NCBI RefSeq assembly: GCF_035917275.1
Contig: NZ_CP108508.1
Location: 5,332,001 to 5,396,000 of the forward strand
Length of the DNA: 64,000 nucleotides
DNA from: Streptomyces sp. NBC_01237
Lineage (GTDB): Bacteria > Actinomycetota > Actinomycetes > Streptomycetales > Streptomycetaceae
Direction: 5' to 3'
Shown here: in pieces, positions 37,839-51,817 of the stretch
Numbering within the stretch: position 1 is the stretch's first letter
Layout: each line of letters opens with the position of its first letter
Notes under the pieces: model-generated
The model's database searches: none
Told to the model about the DNA's origin: nothing
The model's input: the letters and a program-made list of their open reading frames with translations, nothing else
Made by a program: the position numbers and the translations under genes

Positions 37839-38222
37839 ATGGCGAAGCTCACCCAGGACGACCTGCTCGCGCAGTTCGAGGACATGACCCTCATCGAGCT
37901 CTCCGAGTTCGTGAAGGCGTTCGAGGAGAAGTTCGACGTCACCGCCGCCGCGGCCGTCGCCGTCGCCGGTCCCGCGGGCCCGGGTGCGGTTGCTGACGCC
38001 CCCGAGGAGCAGGACGAGTTCGACGTCGTCCTCACCGGCGCCGGCGAGAAGAAGATCCAGGTCATCAAGGTCGTGCGTGAGCTGACCTCGCTGGGTCTCA
38101 AGGAGGCCAAGGACCTCGTCGACGGCACCCCGAAGCCGGTCCTCGAGAAGGTCGCCAAGGAGGTCGCCGAGAAGGCTGCCGAGTCCCTCAAGGCCGCCGG
38201 CGCTTCCGTCGAGGTCAAGTGA
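37839..38222 (+). CDS. rplL: 50S ribosomal protein L7/L12
   Basis: A 127-residue acidic stalk protein that recruits translation GTPases. The N-terminal dimer region ([19 protein letters not shown]), an Ala/Val/Pro hinge (about 38-58) and the C-terminal domain with [20 protein letters not shown] are standard. ATG preceded by GGAAGGAT. Confidence 0.97.
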   Translation: MAKLTQDDLLAQFEDMTLIELSEFVKAFEEKFDVTAAAAVAVAGPAGPGAVADAPEEQDEFDVVLTGAGEKKIQVIKVVRELTSLGLKEAKDLVDGTPKPVLEKVAKEVAEKAAESLKAAGASVEVK

Positions 38223-38282
38223 CCCTGCGAGTCATCTGACTCCTCAGGACCGTCTCTGCCGCAAGGCGGGGATGTCACATCG

Positions 38283-38318
38283 CAAAGGGCGATCACCCAT
38301 CCGGGTGGTCGCCCTTTG
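38283..38318 (+). terminator. rplL terminator or attenuator
   Basis: A 16-bp stem (CAAAGGGCGATCACCC arm, one T-G pair) with an ATCC loop, 60 bases after rplL. Confidence 0.85.
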
Positions 38319-38631
38319 GCGTGCCCGTGGCGGGTGCCTTGCTCTTCCGGCGGTGACGAGTATGGTGATCTTCGCCGTGCGCCTCTCAGGGGGCCTCCTG
38401 CGGCGTCCAGGGGCGGCTGGAGAGGATCGCTGGGAGTCTGTCCCGGCTTGGAGGCCTTGACGAACCGCACGAGGCGCGCAATTCTCAGGGGCGCGTCATC
38501 ACATCGATCCGAATCCGAGGCATGGATCGAGAGTGAAGAGGGCAGTAAAGAAGAGCGCACCCCGCGCAAGGACTAGGCATAGGTGTTGAGAACAGCTGTT
38601 GAGAGCAACGCGGGTCTCTGAGAACCCCGAC

Positions 38632-38660
38632 TGGACATCAGTGTGGCGTTTGGCTACACT
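38632..38660 (+). promoter_or_regulatory. rpoBC promoter
   Basis: TGGACA and TACACT separated by exactly 17 bases, a good vegetative-type promoter about 163 bases before the rpoB start. Confidence 0.8.
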
Positions 38661-38822
38661 GACCCTTTGCGCTGCCTGTTAGCTGCCTCCTGCCCGTCAC
38701 CAGGGGCATGCCCACGCTTGAGCATCGATGACTGATCCTCCCTTACCTGGGATATCTGTCTTTGTGTCCAACTTGGGACCGGTACGCGCGTAGTGAGTCC
38801 GAGCCCTCGGAAGGACCCCCTC

Positions 38823-41800
38823 TTGGCCGCCTCGCGCAACGCCTCGACCGCGAATACGAACAACGGTGCCAGCACCGCCCCGCTGCGCATCTCTTTTGCA
38901 AAGATCAAGGAGCCCCTCGAGGTTCCGAACCTCCTCGCGCTGCAGACCGAGAGCTTTGACTGGCTCCTCGGTAACGCCGCCTGGAAGGCTCGCGTCGAGG
39001 CTGCTCTGGACAGTGGACAAGACGTCCCCACCAAGTCCGGCCTGGAGGAGATCTTCGAGGAGATTTCGCCGATCGAGGACTTCTCCGGGTCGATGTCGCT
39101 TACGTTCCGCGACCACCGCTTCGAGCCCCCGAAGAACTCGATCGACGAGTGCAAGGAGCGCGACTTCACGTTCGCCGCGCCGCTCTTCGTCACCGCCGAG
39201 TTCACCAACAACGAGACCGGCGAGATCAAGTCCCAGACGGTCTTCATGGGCGACTTCCCGCTCATGACCAACAAGGGCACCTTCGTCATCAACGGCACCG
39301 AGCGTGTCGTCGTGTCGCAGCTGGTCCGCTCGCCGGGTGTCTACTTCGACTCCTCCATCGACAAGACGTCCGACAAGGACATCTTCTCGGCCAAGATCAT
39401 CCCGTCCCGGGGTGCCTGGCTGGAGATGGAGATCGACAAGCGCGACATGGTCGGTGTCCGCATCGACCGCAAGCGCAAGCAGTCCGTGACCGTTCTCCTC
39501 AAGGCTCTCGGTTGGACCACCGAGCAGATCCTCGAAGAGTTCGGCGAGTACGAGTCCATGCGCGCCACCCTGGAGAAGGACCACACCCAGGGCCAGGACG
39601 ACGCGCTGCTCGACATCTACCGCAAGCTGCGTCCGGGCGAGCCGCCCACGCGCGAGGCCGCTCAGACGCTGCTCGAGAACCTCTACTTCAACCCGAAGCG
39701 CTACGACCTCGCGAAGGTCGGCCGCTACAAGGTGAACAAGAAGCTCGGCGCGGACGAGCCGCTGGACGCCGGTGTGCTCACCAGCGACGACATCATCGCG
39801 ACCATCAAGTACCTGGTGAAGCTGCACGCCGGGGAGCTCGAGACCGTCGGTGAGTCCGGCCGGACGATCGTCGTCGAGACCGACGACATCGACCACTTCG
39901 GCAACCGTCGTCTGCGTAACGTCGGTGAGCTCATCCAGAACCAGGTCCGTACGGGTCTGGCGCGTATGGAGCGCGTCGTGCGTGAGCGCATGACGACCCA
40001 GGACGTCGAGGCGATCACGCCGCAGACCCTGATCAACATCCGGCCGGTCGTCGCCTCCATCAAGGAGTTCTTCGGCACCAGCCAGCTGTCGCAGTTCATG
40101 GACCAGAACAACCCGCTGTCGGGTCTCACCCACAAGCGCCGTCTGTCGGCTCTTGGCCCGGGTGGTCTGTCCCGTGAGCGGGCCGGCTTCGAGGTCCGTG
40201 ACGTGCACCCGTCCCACTACGGACGCATGTGCCCGATCGAGACCCCTGAAGGCCCGAACATCGGTCTGATCGGTTCGCTCGCCTCGTACGGACGCGTCAA
40301 CGCGTTCGGATTCATCGAGACGCCGTACCGCAAGGTCGTCGACGGTCAGGTCACCGACGAGGTCGACTACATCACGGCCGACGAGGAAGACCGTTACGTC
40401 ATCGCCCAGGCGAACGCGACGCTCTCCGACGAGCTGCGCTTCACCGAGCCCCGCGTCCTGGTCCGCCGTCGTGGCGGAGAGGTCGACTACGTGCCCGGCA
40501 CGGACGTCGACTACATGGACGTCTCGCCGCGCCAGATGGTGTCCGTCGCCACCGCGATGATTCCCTTCCTGGAGCACGACGACGCCAACCGTGCCCTCAT
40601 GGGCGCGAACATGATGCGGCAGGCGGTGCCCCTCATCAAGTCGGAGGCCCCGCTCGTCGGCACCGGCATGGAGTACCGCTGCGCCACCGACGCCGGTGAC
40701 GTGCTCAAGGCCGAGAAGGACGGTGTGGTCCAGGAGGTCTCCGCGGACTACATCACCGTCACGAACGACGACGGCACGTACACCACGTACCGCATCGCCA
40801 AGTTCATGCGCTCCAACCAGGGCACCTCGGTCAACCAGAAGGTTGTCGTCTCCGAGGGTGACCGGGTCATCGCCGAGCAGGTTCTCGCCGACGGTCCGGC
40901 CACCGAGAACGGCGAGATGGCCCTCGGCAAGAACCTCCTCGTGGCGTTCATGCCCTGGGAGGGTCACAACTACGAGGACGCGATCATCCTGTCGCAGCGC
41001 CTCGTGCAGGACGACGTCCTCTCCTCGATCCACATCGAGGAGCACGAGGTCGACGCCCGTGACACCAAGCTCGGCCCGGAGGAGATCACCCGGGACATCC
41101 CGAACGTCTCCGAAGAGGTCCTCGCCGACCTCGACGAGCGCGGCATCATCCGTATCGGTGCCGAGGTCGTCGCCGGTGACATCCTCGTCGGCAAGGTCAC
41201 GCCCAAGGGCGAGACCGAGCTGACCCCCGAGGAGCGCCTGCTCCGCGCGATCTTCGGTGAGAAGGCGCGCGAGGTGCGCGACACCTCGCTGAAGGTCCCG
41301 CACGGCGAGATCGGCAAGGTCATCGGCGTCCGCGTCTTCGACCGCGAAGAGGGCGACGAGCTGCCGCCGGGCGTGAACCAGCTGGTCCGCGTCTACGTCG
41401 CGCAGAAGCGCAAGATCACCGATGGTGACAAGCTCGCCGGCCGTCACGGCAACAAGGGCGTCATCTCGAAGATCCTGCCGATCGAGGACATGCCGTTCCT
41501 GGAGGACGGCACCCCGGTCGACATCATCCTCAACCCGCTGGGTGTCCCGTCCCGAATGAACCCGGGACAGGTCCTCGAGATCCACCTCGGCTGGCTCGCC
41601 AGCCAGGGCTGGAAGGTCGAGGGCAGCGAGGAGTGGATGGAGCGGCTGAAGGCGATCGGCGCCGACGACGTCGCCGCCGGCACCAACGTCGCGACCCCGG
41701 TCTTCGACGGTGCGCGCGAGGACGAGATCTCCGGTCTCTTCGAGTCCACGATCCCGAACCGCGACGGCAACCGGATGGTCCAGCCCTCGGGCAAGGCCAA

Positions 41801-42305
41801 CCTGTTCGACGGCCGCTCCGGCGAGCCGTTCCCCGAGCCGGTCTCGGTCGGCTACATGTACATCCTCAAGCTCCACCACCTGGTCGACGACAAGCTCCAC
41901 GCCCGTTCGACCGGTCCGTACTCCATGATCACCCAGCAGCCGCTGGGTGGTAAGGCTCAGTTCGGTGGACAGCGCTTCGGTGAGATGGAGGTGTGGGCGC
42001 TGGAGGCTTATGGCGCCGCTTACGCCCTCCAGGAGCTGCTGACGATCAAGTCCGACGACGTGACCGGCCGCGTGAAGGTCTACGAGGCGATCGTCAAGGG
42101 CGAGAACATCCCCGAGCCGGGCATCCCTGAGTCCTTCAAGGTGCTCATCAAGGAAATGCAGTCGCTCTGCCTCAACGTGGAGGTGCTGTCCTCGGACGGT
42201 ATGTCCATCGAGATGCGTGACACGGACGAGGACGTCTTCCGCGCGGCGGAGGAACTCGGTATCGACCTGTCCCGGCGCGAGCCGAGCAGCGTCGAAGAGG
42301 TCTGA
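38823..42305 (+). CDS. rpoB: DNA-directed RNA polymerase subunit beta
   Basis: A 1160-residue subunit. The rifampicin region (about 410-450) reads [20 protein letters not shown] then [13 protein letters not shown], with the usual sensitive residues. Other signatures are [20 protein letters not shown] and [20 protein letters not shown]. The TTG at 38823 is preferred over GTG at 38793 because GGAAGG lies eight bases before it and the protein then begins MAASRNAST, as known Streptomyces RpoB does. Confidence 0.97.
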   Translation: MAASRNASTANTNNGASTAPLRISFAKIKEPLEVPNLLALQTESFDWLLGNAAWKARVEAALDSGQDVPTKSGLEEIFEEISPIEDFSGSMSLTFRDHRFEPPKNSIDECKERDFTFAAPLFVTAEFTNNETGEIKSQTVFMGDFPLMTNKGTFVINGTERVVVSQLVRSPGVYFDSSIDKTSDKDIFSAKIIPSRGAWLEMEIDKRDMVGVRIDRKRKQSVTVLLKALGWTTEQILEEFGEYESMRATLEKDHTQGQDDALLDIYRKLRPGEPPTREAAQTLLENLYFNPKRYDLAKVGRYKVNKKLGADEPLDAGVLTSDDIIATIKYLVKLHAGELETVGESGRTIVVETDDIDHFGNRRLRNVGELIQNQVRTGLARMERVVRERMTTQDVEAITPQTLINIRPVVASIKEFFGTSQLSQFMDQNNPLSGLTHKRRLSALGPGGLSRERAGFEVRDVHPSHYGRMCPIETPEGPNIGLIGSLASYGRVNAFGFIETPYRKVVDGQVTDEVDYITADEEDRYVIAQANATLSDELRFTEPRVLVRRRGGEVDYVPGTDVDYMDVSPRQMVSVATAMIPFLEHDDANRALMGANMMRQAVPLIKSEAPLVGTGMEYRCATDAGDVLKAEKDGVVQEVSADYITVTNDDGTYTTYRIAKFMRSNQGTSVNQKVVVSEGDRVIAEQVLADGPATENGEMALGKNLLVAFMPWEGHNYEDAIILSQRLVQDDVLSSIHIEEHEVDARDTKLGPEEITRDIPNVSEEVLADLDERGIIRIGAEVVAGDILVGKVTPKGETELTPEERLLRAIFGEKAREVRDTSLKVPHGEIGKVIGVRVFDREEGDELPPGVNQLVRVYVAQKRKITDGDKLAGRHGNKGVISKILPIEDMPFLEDGTPVDIILNPLGVPSRMNPGQVLEIHLGWLASQGWKVEGSEEWMERLKAIGADDVAAGTNVATPVFDGAREDEISGLFESTIPNRDGNRMVQPSGKANLFDGRSGEPFPEPVSVGYMYILKLHHLVDDKLHARSTGPYSMITQQPLGGKAQFGGQRFGEMEVWALEAYGAAYALQELLTIKSDDVTGRVKVYEAIVKGENIPEPGIPESFKVLIKEMQSLCLNVEVLSSDGMSIEMRDTDEDVFRAAEELGIDLSRREPSSVEEV

Positions 42306-42312
42306 CGGGTTG

Positions 42313-42341
42313 GCCGGCCGGATCCCAGTGATCCGGCCGGC
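42313..42341 (+). promoter_or_regulatory. hairpin between rpoB and rpoC
   Basis: A perfect 12-bp inverted repeat (GCCGGCCGGATC) with a CCAGT loop, eight bases after the rpoB stop. It could slow polymerase or mark an mRNA cleavage point; the two genes are still expected to be one operon. Confidence 0.6.
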
Positions 42342-42433
42342 TCTCCCCGGACCCGTTCAGACCATTGCTGAAGTGCCCCATTTCTCGCTTTGACGCGAGG
42401 GGCTCGAACCCCCGAAAGAGGGATTGACGACAA

Positions 42434-46333
<3,900 letters not shown>

Positions 46334-46352
46334 GCGAGTCGTCCGCGACTGA

Positions 46353-46394
46353 CCGCAGGGCGGTCACCCCGAACACGGGGTGGCCGCCCTGCGG
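46353..46394 (+). terminator. rpoBC terminator
   Basis: A 19-bp stem (CCGCAGGGCGGTCACCCCG arm) with an AACA-type loop, 19 bases after the rpoC stop. Confidence 0.92.
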
Positions 46395-46423
46395 CGTGTA
46401 CGGGGTCCGGCGGGCGGGTCCGC

Positions 46424-47434
46424 TCAGCGCGGCGGCCGGAGGTAGGGCCGCAGATGGTGCATCCGGGTCCGGTAGTCGGGATGCGTGGCGAGCAGCCGGG
46501 CCAGGGCGCCCGGTTCGCCCGGTGGCTTCCCGGTCGCGGCCGTCGCGTACTCCCGTGCCCGGGTCTCACCGGCGTGCATCGTGTGCAGGACCTCCGCGAG
46601 CATCGGCGCGAAGCCGAGCACCGCCGCGTGCCGGTCCGCCCGCAGCTCGGCACGGCGTCCGACGGCGGCGGTCAGCCAGGGGACGACGAGCAGCACCAGC
46701 GGCAGCCCGTACAGGACGCTGAGCGTCGTGAAGGCGAGTGCGCCGATCAGCAGCACCAGCACGCCGGCGCCCAGGTACGAGAAGTAGCCGGTGAACCTGA
46801 TGGCGAGGACGGTCACGGTACGCAGGACCCGCCACGCGATCCGGCCGGGCAGCAGGTACCAGTAGCCCAGCAGGGACGACCAGGCGTGACCGCCGGTGTG
46901 GTGGCCGAGTTCGTGCGCGAGTACGGCGGCGAGCTGGGCGCTCGGCAGCTGCTCCAGGGCGAACCGGGTGACGGCCACGATGTGTCCCGCCGCGGCGTAC
47001 GCGTTGAGGTCCTCGCTCTCCTCGATCCACAGGTGGTACCTGCGTCCGTCCACGCCGGCGCGCGCCGTCACCTCGCGCCAGACGGGTTCGAGCCGGGCGG
47101 CCTCGTGGGGCAGCGGGCGCTGGAGCTTCAGAAGGTAGCGGGCGAGGAAGTTCTCGCTGGGGGCGTGGAAGACCAGGGCGCCGGAGGCCGACCAGAGGAG
47201 CACCGCGATCCAGTACGGCAGACCGGTGAACGACTCCAGGAGCGAGGCGGCCAGGGCGACGACCAGCAGGCTCATCAGGATGCCGGGCAGTTGCAGCGCC
47301 AGATGCCCGAGCGCGGTGGCGTCGGCGCCGCGCTGGTGGGCGGTGAAGTGCAGTCGGCTGCCGGGGGCGTGCCGGTAGTCGAGGTCGTCCTGCGGGTCCT
47401 GCGGGTGCGGTGACTCGGGGCTTCGCCGGGACAT
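46424..47434 (-). CDS. M48-family membrane metalloprotease (operon gene 5)
   Basis: A 336-residue integral membrane protease of the HtpX/STE24-like class. Two helices near residues 48-90 precede the zinc site HELGH at 174-178, followed by more helices and RRAELRADRHAA with the probable third ligand Glu. It shares the M48 fold but little sequence with the htpX gene at 17397. Start MSRRSPES chosen because GAAGG lies six bases upstream; ATG at 47440 is an alternative. It starts 25 bases after the Pycsar-effector gene and ends the operon, so it may process or be activated with the membrane effector. Confidence 0.88.
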   Translation of the reverse strand: MSRRSPESPHPQDPQDDLDYRHAPGSRLHFTAHQRGADATALGHLALQLPGILMSLLVVALAASLLESFTGLPYWIAVLLWSASGALVFHAPSENFLARYLLKLQRPLPHEAARLEPVWREVTARAGVDGRRYHLWIEESEDLNAYAAAGHIVAVTRFALEQLPSAQLAAVLAHELGHHTGGHAWSSLLGYWYLLPGRIAWRVLRTVTVLAIRFTGYFSYLGAGVLVLLIGALAFTTLSVLYGLPLVLLVVPWLTAAVGRRAELRADRHAAVLGFAPMLAEVLHTMHAGETRAREYATAATGKPPGEPGALARLLATHPDYRTRMHHLRPYLRPPR

Positions 47435-47459
47435 GGCCATCCTTCGCGGTACGGGGTCG

Positions 47460-48023
47460 TCAGCCGATGAGCAGGGAGGCGGGGAGCAGTACGGCGCCGA
47501 TGGAGAAGGTGACCAGCCCCGCACGTATCCACTGGTGCTTGCGCGTGGCGATCCGGCTGGTCTCCGCCAGGGCCACCAGGAGCGAGGCGGCCGGTGCGCG
47601 CTCCGTCGCGGCGAGCGCTTCCGCCAGGCGCTCCTGCCGCACCGCCCGTCGTATGTCTCCGAAGTACGTGAGTGGCTCGCCGGGAGCCCACTTGCTGGCG
47701 CGGTAGCGCGGCAGCACGGCCATCAGCAGGGCGACCAGGGACGCGGCCAGCGCGGCGGTGCCCATCCACCAGCAGGTCTCGCCCGTACCGGACAGGGCGG
47801 CCGGTTCCCAGTCGCTCCCGGCCAGCAGGCCGCTGACCACGCCCGCGCTCATGCCGAGTGCGGCGACGAGCACGGCCGCCTTGCTGTCGGCCCGCGCGAT
47901 CTCGGACCGCAGGTCGAGGAGGAGCCGCGAGGCGGCCTCGGTCCCGGTGCCCGGTGGCGGGGCCGGGGGTGGGTCCGGTGGGTGCGGCGGGTGCGGTGCT
48001 GGTGCCGGATCGGTGTCGGCCAT
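47460..48023 (-). CDS. Pycsar-type membrane effector, PycTM family (operon gene 4)
   Basis: A 187-residue protein with a proline-rich N-terminus (1-28) followed by three membrane segments (about 48-68, 86-104 and 166-186). The family pattern is clear: EIARADSKAAVLVAALG, LPRYRAS, PLTYFGDI, and SRIATRKHQWIRAGL before the last helix. PycTM proteins sense cyclic pyrimidine nucleotides and damage the membrane during phage infection. ATG overlaps the stop of the SPFH gene (TGATG), so the two are co-translated. Confidence 0.85.
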   Translation of the reverse strand: MADTDPAPAPHPPHPPDPPPAPPPGTGTEAASRLLLDLRSEIARADSKAAVLVAALGMSAGVVSGLLAGSDWEPAALSGTGETCWWMGTAALAASLVALLMAVLPRYRASKWAPGEPLTYFGDIRRAVRQERLAEALAATERAPAASLLVALAETSRIATRKHQWIRAGLVTFSIGAVLLPASLLIG

Positions 48024-49609
48024 CAGCCGTCGGCCTCCTTCACGCGTTCGACGCCATGGGCGTCACCGTCGGTGGACGGCTGCGGCGGTGCGGCGGGCGG
48101 CTCGGTGGGCCGCGGTGGTACGGCGGGAGCGGGCATGACGGGGGCGCTGCCGTAGCCGGGCGGCGGCTGCCAGCCCGAGAAGGTCGCGGGCACGGTGTCC
48201 TGGGCGGGCACCCGCGCCTGCGGTGCCCCGTGAGCCGGTGCGTCCTGCGGCGGCGGCGGCGCCGGGTGCGGCCGCGATCCGTACGGATACGTTTCGTACG
48301 GCTGTGATTCGTGCGGCCGTGATTCGTACGGCTGTGGCTCGTGCGGACGGGCCTCGTACGGCTGGGGCTCGTACGGCCGTGACTCGTGCGGACGGGCCTC
48401 GTACGGCTGGGGCCCGTGCGTGTGCGTCTCGTACGGCGGAGACCGGTACGGCCGTGTCTCGTACGGTGGTGTGTCCTGCGGCGGTGCCGTCTCCTGCGCG
48501 GGCGGGCCGAGCCGCGGGCCCGACCAGTCCTGGGACACTCCCGGCAGCCGCTGGGTCAGGATGTCGTGCACCGCCTGCAACGCCAGCTTCTTGGGCCCCT
48601 CCAGCTCGTAGCTCTCCGCGCCGTCGCCGCCCAGCAGCTGTCGGACCAGGTCCATCTGGGCCTGGATCATGCGGAGTTGGTCCTCGCGCATGCCGTTCAG
48701 GACGGTCCGGGAGTCCTCGGGGTGCCGGGAGAGGTGCAGCGCCCAGGCGCGTACGCCGCCCTGCTCCAGCTGGGTCCGGTAGAAGTCGATCTTCTCCGCC
48801 TCGGCCCGCTGCAGCTCCACCTCATCGGCGGCGGCCAGCAGGGCCCGCTCGTGCTGCCACCGCTGCTGCTGGAGCGCCAGTTCCTGGTGCCGCTCCCCGT
48901 ACTCCATGGCCCGGCCCGCCTGGAGGGCGTCCTGTGTCCTGGTGCGCCGGTCGAGTTCGGCGTCGTACTCCATGCCCCGCCGTTCGGCGTGGATCTGCTC
49001 GGTGGCCGCGTGGTCGATGGCCTGGATGCGCCGCTGATGGCCGATGTTCTCCCGGTCCCTGCGCAGCCGCGCCGTCCAGGTCGTGCCGAGGCCCGCGCCG
49101 GTGCCGAGCGGGCCCCACGCGTGCACCGCCCGCAGCATCTCCTGTTCGGCGTCCGCGCTCCGGTCGACGGGGAAGCGGCGCGTCACGGGGCGGGCCGCCT
49201 GTTCCAGCTCGCCGAGCAGCAGCCGGGGGACATCCCGGTAGCCGCTCGCCACGAACAGCGCGGGATCGTGGACCTGCCAGGACAGTTCGACGGAGAGGCC
49301 GAACTCGAAGGCGTCGTTGTCGCTGGGCAGCACCAGTTCCGCGTGGACCGGGTGGACGCCCATGTCCACCTCGTACACGGCGGTGTACCGCTTGCCCGCC
49401 GCTTCGGCGCGGGTCGGCCGGACCGGTGGCAGGAACGTGTCGTACGAGCCGTCCGGGGTCGAGAACACCAGTGCGTGGTCGATACGGGTGAGCGACTTGC
49501 GGGCGAACCCGAACCGGGAGAGCTGCCGGACGGTGAGCACGGGGTCGGCCAGCCGGGTGTGCCGGTCGGCCGCCTGCTCCCACTCGGGCGGTCGGCGGAA
49601 ATCGGTCAT
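48023..49609 (-). CDS. SPFH-like coiled-coil protein with pentapeptide tail (operon gene 3)
   Basis: A 528-residue protein. Residues about 70-175 resemble an SPFH/band-7 domain: FEFGLSVELSWQVHDPALFV, YRDVPRLLLGELEQA and TRRFPVDRSADAEQEML. A charged coiled coil (about 180-300) rich in Glu, Arg and Gln follows. The last 170 residues are Pro-rich with tandem pentapeptides of the form (Q/R)P(Y/H)E(A/S/P). No membrane helix is obvious. ATG has AGGAGAA upstream. SPFH proteins form ring scaffolds on membranes and often hold proteases, which fits the M48 neighbour. Confidence 0.75.
   Translation of the reverse strand: MTDFRRPPEWEQAADRHTRLADPVLTVRQLSRFGFARKSLTRIDHALVFSTPDGSYDTFLPPVRPTRAEAAGKRYTAVYEVDMGVHPVHAELVLPSDNDAFEFGLSVELSWQVHDPALFVASGYRDVPRLLLGELEQAARPVTRRFPVDRSADAEQEMLRAVHAWGPLGTGAGLGTTWTARLRRDRENIGHQRRIQAIDHAATEQIHAERRGMEYDAELDRRTRTQDALQAGRAMEYGERHQELALQQQRWQHERALLAAADEVELQRAEAEKIDFYRTQLEQGGVRAWALHLSRHPEDSRTVLNGMREDQLRMIQAQMDLVRQLLGGDGAESYELEGPKKLALQAVHDILTQRLPGVSQDWSGPRLGPPAQETAPPQDTPPYETRPYRSPPYETHTHGPQPYEARPHESRPYEPQPYEARPHEPQPYESRPHESQPYETYPYGSRPHPAPPPPQDAPAHGAPQARVPAQDTVPATFSGWQPPPGYGSAPVMPAPAVPPRPTEPPAAPPQPSTDGDAHGVERVKEADG
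48293..48418. repeat. 15-bp tandem repeat in the SPFH gene
   Basis: About eight copies of a 15-base unit (for example TTCGTACGGCTGTGA), each coding one pentapeptide of the tail. Repeats keep the reading frame. Confidence 0.88.
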
Positions 49610-49639
49610 GGTGTGCTTCTCCTGTGGGGTCGGTACGGC

Positions 49640-51817
49640 TCAGCGGTTCGGCAGGGTGGTCAGCAGACGGCCCGCGGCGGGCGGCGGGGGAGTGCTGTCC
49701 TCGCCGTGCATGGTCCGCAGCAGATGGCCGAGCCGCTGGCGCTCGGCGGTGGTGGTGACGAGGGCGGGCAGCAGCGCGGCGAGCGCCCACTCCACCTCCT
49801 CGTCGTCGTCCGCGGACAGCACCCACCGGCGCATCGCGTCGAGCGCCGACTGGCTGTGGCCACGGTCGGCCAGCGCGGCCCGCCACAGAGCGGCGATGTC
49901 CTGGGCGTCCTGCGTGCCCAGGGCGGCGGACCGGGCGTACCAGTCGAGGACGGCCGGCCACCCGGGCCGGTCGTCCTGGTCCCGCAGACAGGCGCTGACG
50001 AAGCCGCCCACCGCGAGGTCGAACACCGGGCGGTCGGTGTGCAGGGTCCGCAGCAGCTCGGCGATGACCCGGTCGCCCGCCGGTGACAGCAGCAACAGCG
50101 CGACCGATGCGGCGAGTTCACCGGCCACCAGCTTGTCCGGATCCTCCTGCCGGTCCGGATGGCGGGCCGCGGCCCGCAGCGCGGCCAGGGTCTCCACCGG
50201 CCGTTCCGGGCCGATCAGCCCGTGCGTCCGGATCGCCACCCAGCGCTGCCCCGCCTCCTCGCTGCCGCACCAGGCGTCCAGGATGCGCGGCACGTTGGGA
50301 GTGCCGAGCCGATGGGTGAGGGCCAGTGCGCTGACCGCGACGAGCCGGTGGCGGAACAGGCGGGAGCCGGCCCACTCCTCGATGACCAGGGCCATCGCGG
50401 ACGGCAGGTCGGTGTGGGCGAGGACGGCGACCGTCGAGGCCGCGCGGGTGCGTACCAGCGGGCGGCCGTCCCCTGCCAGCTCTCGCAGCCACCCGACCAG
50501 GGCGGGCCGCGCCGAAGGGTGGCCGGTCCACACCTCCCGGAGCAGGACGAGCGCGGCGCGGTCGTCCAGGTAGGCGGCCATCACCTGGCTCACCGGACCC
50601 CACTCGGTGTGCTCCTCCGCGTCGTACCGGCGGGCCCTGGCCAGTTGCAGCCGCTTGCCGATGTGGGTGCCGAAGACCGGGACGGCGGGCGACAGCTCGG
50701 CGTTCTCGGTCCTCTGGAGGAAGGAGTAGAAGAGGTCGCTCAGCTCGGCCGTCAGCGCGTAGGGCGCTTCGTCGAAGACGGCCAGGGCGACGAGGAAGGC
50801 CTTCTCGCGCAGGTGCAGCGAGGTCTCGTCCTGCTCGAACCACTCCTGGACCTGGTTCTCCAGGGCCATCAGCGAGTAGCTCCCGAGCGCCCGCTCATCG
50901 CTCTGCCCCGCCGCGTACCCCGCCAGGACCCGGGCGAACTCGGCGGCCTCGCGCGGCTGATGGCTCCGGCCGAGGAACTCGGTCACGGCGGGCAGGGACA
51001 GCAGTTCCCGCATCCTCCCGGCATCGGCCAGCGGCTCCAGATGCGCGGTGAGCACGTCCTTCGCGGACGGCTGCCGCCAGACCGCGACCGGTACGTCCTC
51101 CAGGGACGCGGCCGGTCCCACGGTGATCACGAGGTACGCGTCCCGCTTGGCGAGCCGGTCCCGTACGGCCAGCAGGTGCGCCTCGCGCAGGGGGCTGCCG
51201 CGCTCGGTGATCAGGTCGCACAGGACATGGCCGCGCGCCTCCTCCTGCCCGCCGCCGTCGAGTTGCCCGGCGAGGTCACCGGGGGAGGTGTCGGGGCCCA
51301 TGGCGCGGACCGGGGCCGCCCCGATGCGGCGCAGCAGCATGAGCGCGGCGGTCCGGCGGCCCGCGAAGTGCGGCCCGGTGAGCACCAGGACGTGTTCGTC
51401 GCGCAGCCGCTCGGCCAGCGCCTCGAAGCCTGTTCCGGCGGAGGCGAAGCTCGCCGCCAGCCGGTCCAGCGCCTCCGGCGGGATCTCGCCGGAGGAGTGG
51501 ACCGCCGAGTGGGCGCCGAACCGGTAGTGGATCTCGGTCGTGCCCACGTGCACATCGCCGTGGAAGGTGCCGCCGCCGATGCCGTGGTTGACGCCGCCGA
51601 AGACGCCGCCGCCTACCCGGGAGCCGTCCAGGCTCATGGTCCGCGGGGTGTGGTTGGCCAGGTCCCGCCGGGCCGACCACACGTCCTGGGGCCGGTCGGT
51701 CTCCTCTGCCTCCCCGGTCTCCTTGGCCGGCTCCGTCTCCGCCGTCTCCTCGGCCGCCTCGGGGGCGCCTCCCGGCTGCTGCTGCGGCCCCGCGCCGGCG
51801 GCGTCACCGGCGCTCAT
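49640..51817 (-). CDS. degenerate P-loop NTPase with HEAT-like repeats (operon gene 2)
   Basis: A 725-residue protein. Residues 1-60 are disordered. Residues 70-92 carry the glycine-rich motif with NHGIGGGTFHGD. The NTPase-like core has GPHFAGRRT at 148-156, where the Walker A Lys is replaced by Arg, then HVLCDLITERG and DAYLVITVGPA. The C-terminal 350 residues are helical repeats resembling HEAT units. This is the plan of STAND-type sensors in conflict systems. ATG overlaps the cyclase stop. What it senses is unknown. Confidence 0.72.
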   Translation of the reverse strand: MSAGDAAGAGPQQQPGGAPEAAEETAETEPAKETGEAEETDRPQDVWSARRDLANHTPRTMSLDGSRVGGGVFGGVNHGIGGGTFHGDVHVGTTEIHYRFGAHSAVHSSGEIPPEALDRLAASFASAGTGFEALAERLRDEHVLVLTGPHFAGRRTAALMLLRRIGAAPVRAMGPDTSPGDLAGQLDGGGQEEARGHVLCDLITERGSPLREAHLLAVRDRLAKRDAYLVITVGPAASLEDVPVAVWRQPSAKDVLTAHLEPLADAGRMRELLSLPAVTEFLGRSHQPREAAEFARVLAGYAAGQSDERALGSYSLMALENQVQEWFEQDETSLHLREKAFLVALAVFDEAPYALTAELSDLFYSFLQRTENAELSPAVPVFGTHIGKRLQLARARRYDAEEHTEWGPVSQVMAAYLDDRAALVLLREVWTGHPSARPALVGWLRELAGDGRPLVRTRAASTVAVLAHTDLPSAMALVIEEWAGSRLFRHRLVAVSALALTHRLGTPNVPRILDAWCGSEEAGQRWVAIRTHGLIGPERPVETLAALRAAARHPDRQEDPDKLVAGELAASVALLLLSPAGDRVIAELLRTLHTDRPVFDLAVGGFVSACLRDQDDRPGWPAVLDWYARSAALGTQDAQDIAALWRAALADRGHSQSALDAMRRWVLSADDDEEVEWALAALLPALVTTTAERQRLGHLLRTMHGEDSTPPPPAAGRLLTTLPNR

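Larger units (their letters stand above)
38223..38822. other. 600-base rplL-rpoB intergenic region
   Basis: It holds a terminator (38283-38318), a further 310 bases with no recognised element, the rpoBC promoter (38632-38660) and an untranslated leader of about 156 bases. No gene was found. Confidence 0.8.

Noticed and set aside
38793..38822. GTG start for rpoB at 38793
   Set aside because: Adds ten residues absent from known Streptomyces RpoB and has no good ribosome site.
38697..41900. 1067-codon open frame antisense to rpoB
   Set aside because: It is a shadow of the conserved rpoB reading frame in GC-rich DNA; it has a low-complexity composition, no family signature and no ribosome site.
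46424..47434. Second HtpX as a duplicate of the gene at 17397
   Set aside because: Both are M48, but the sequences are too different for a recent duplicate; treated as a separate family member.
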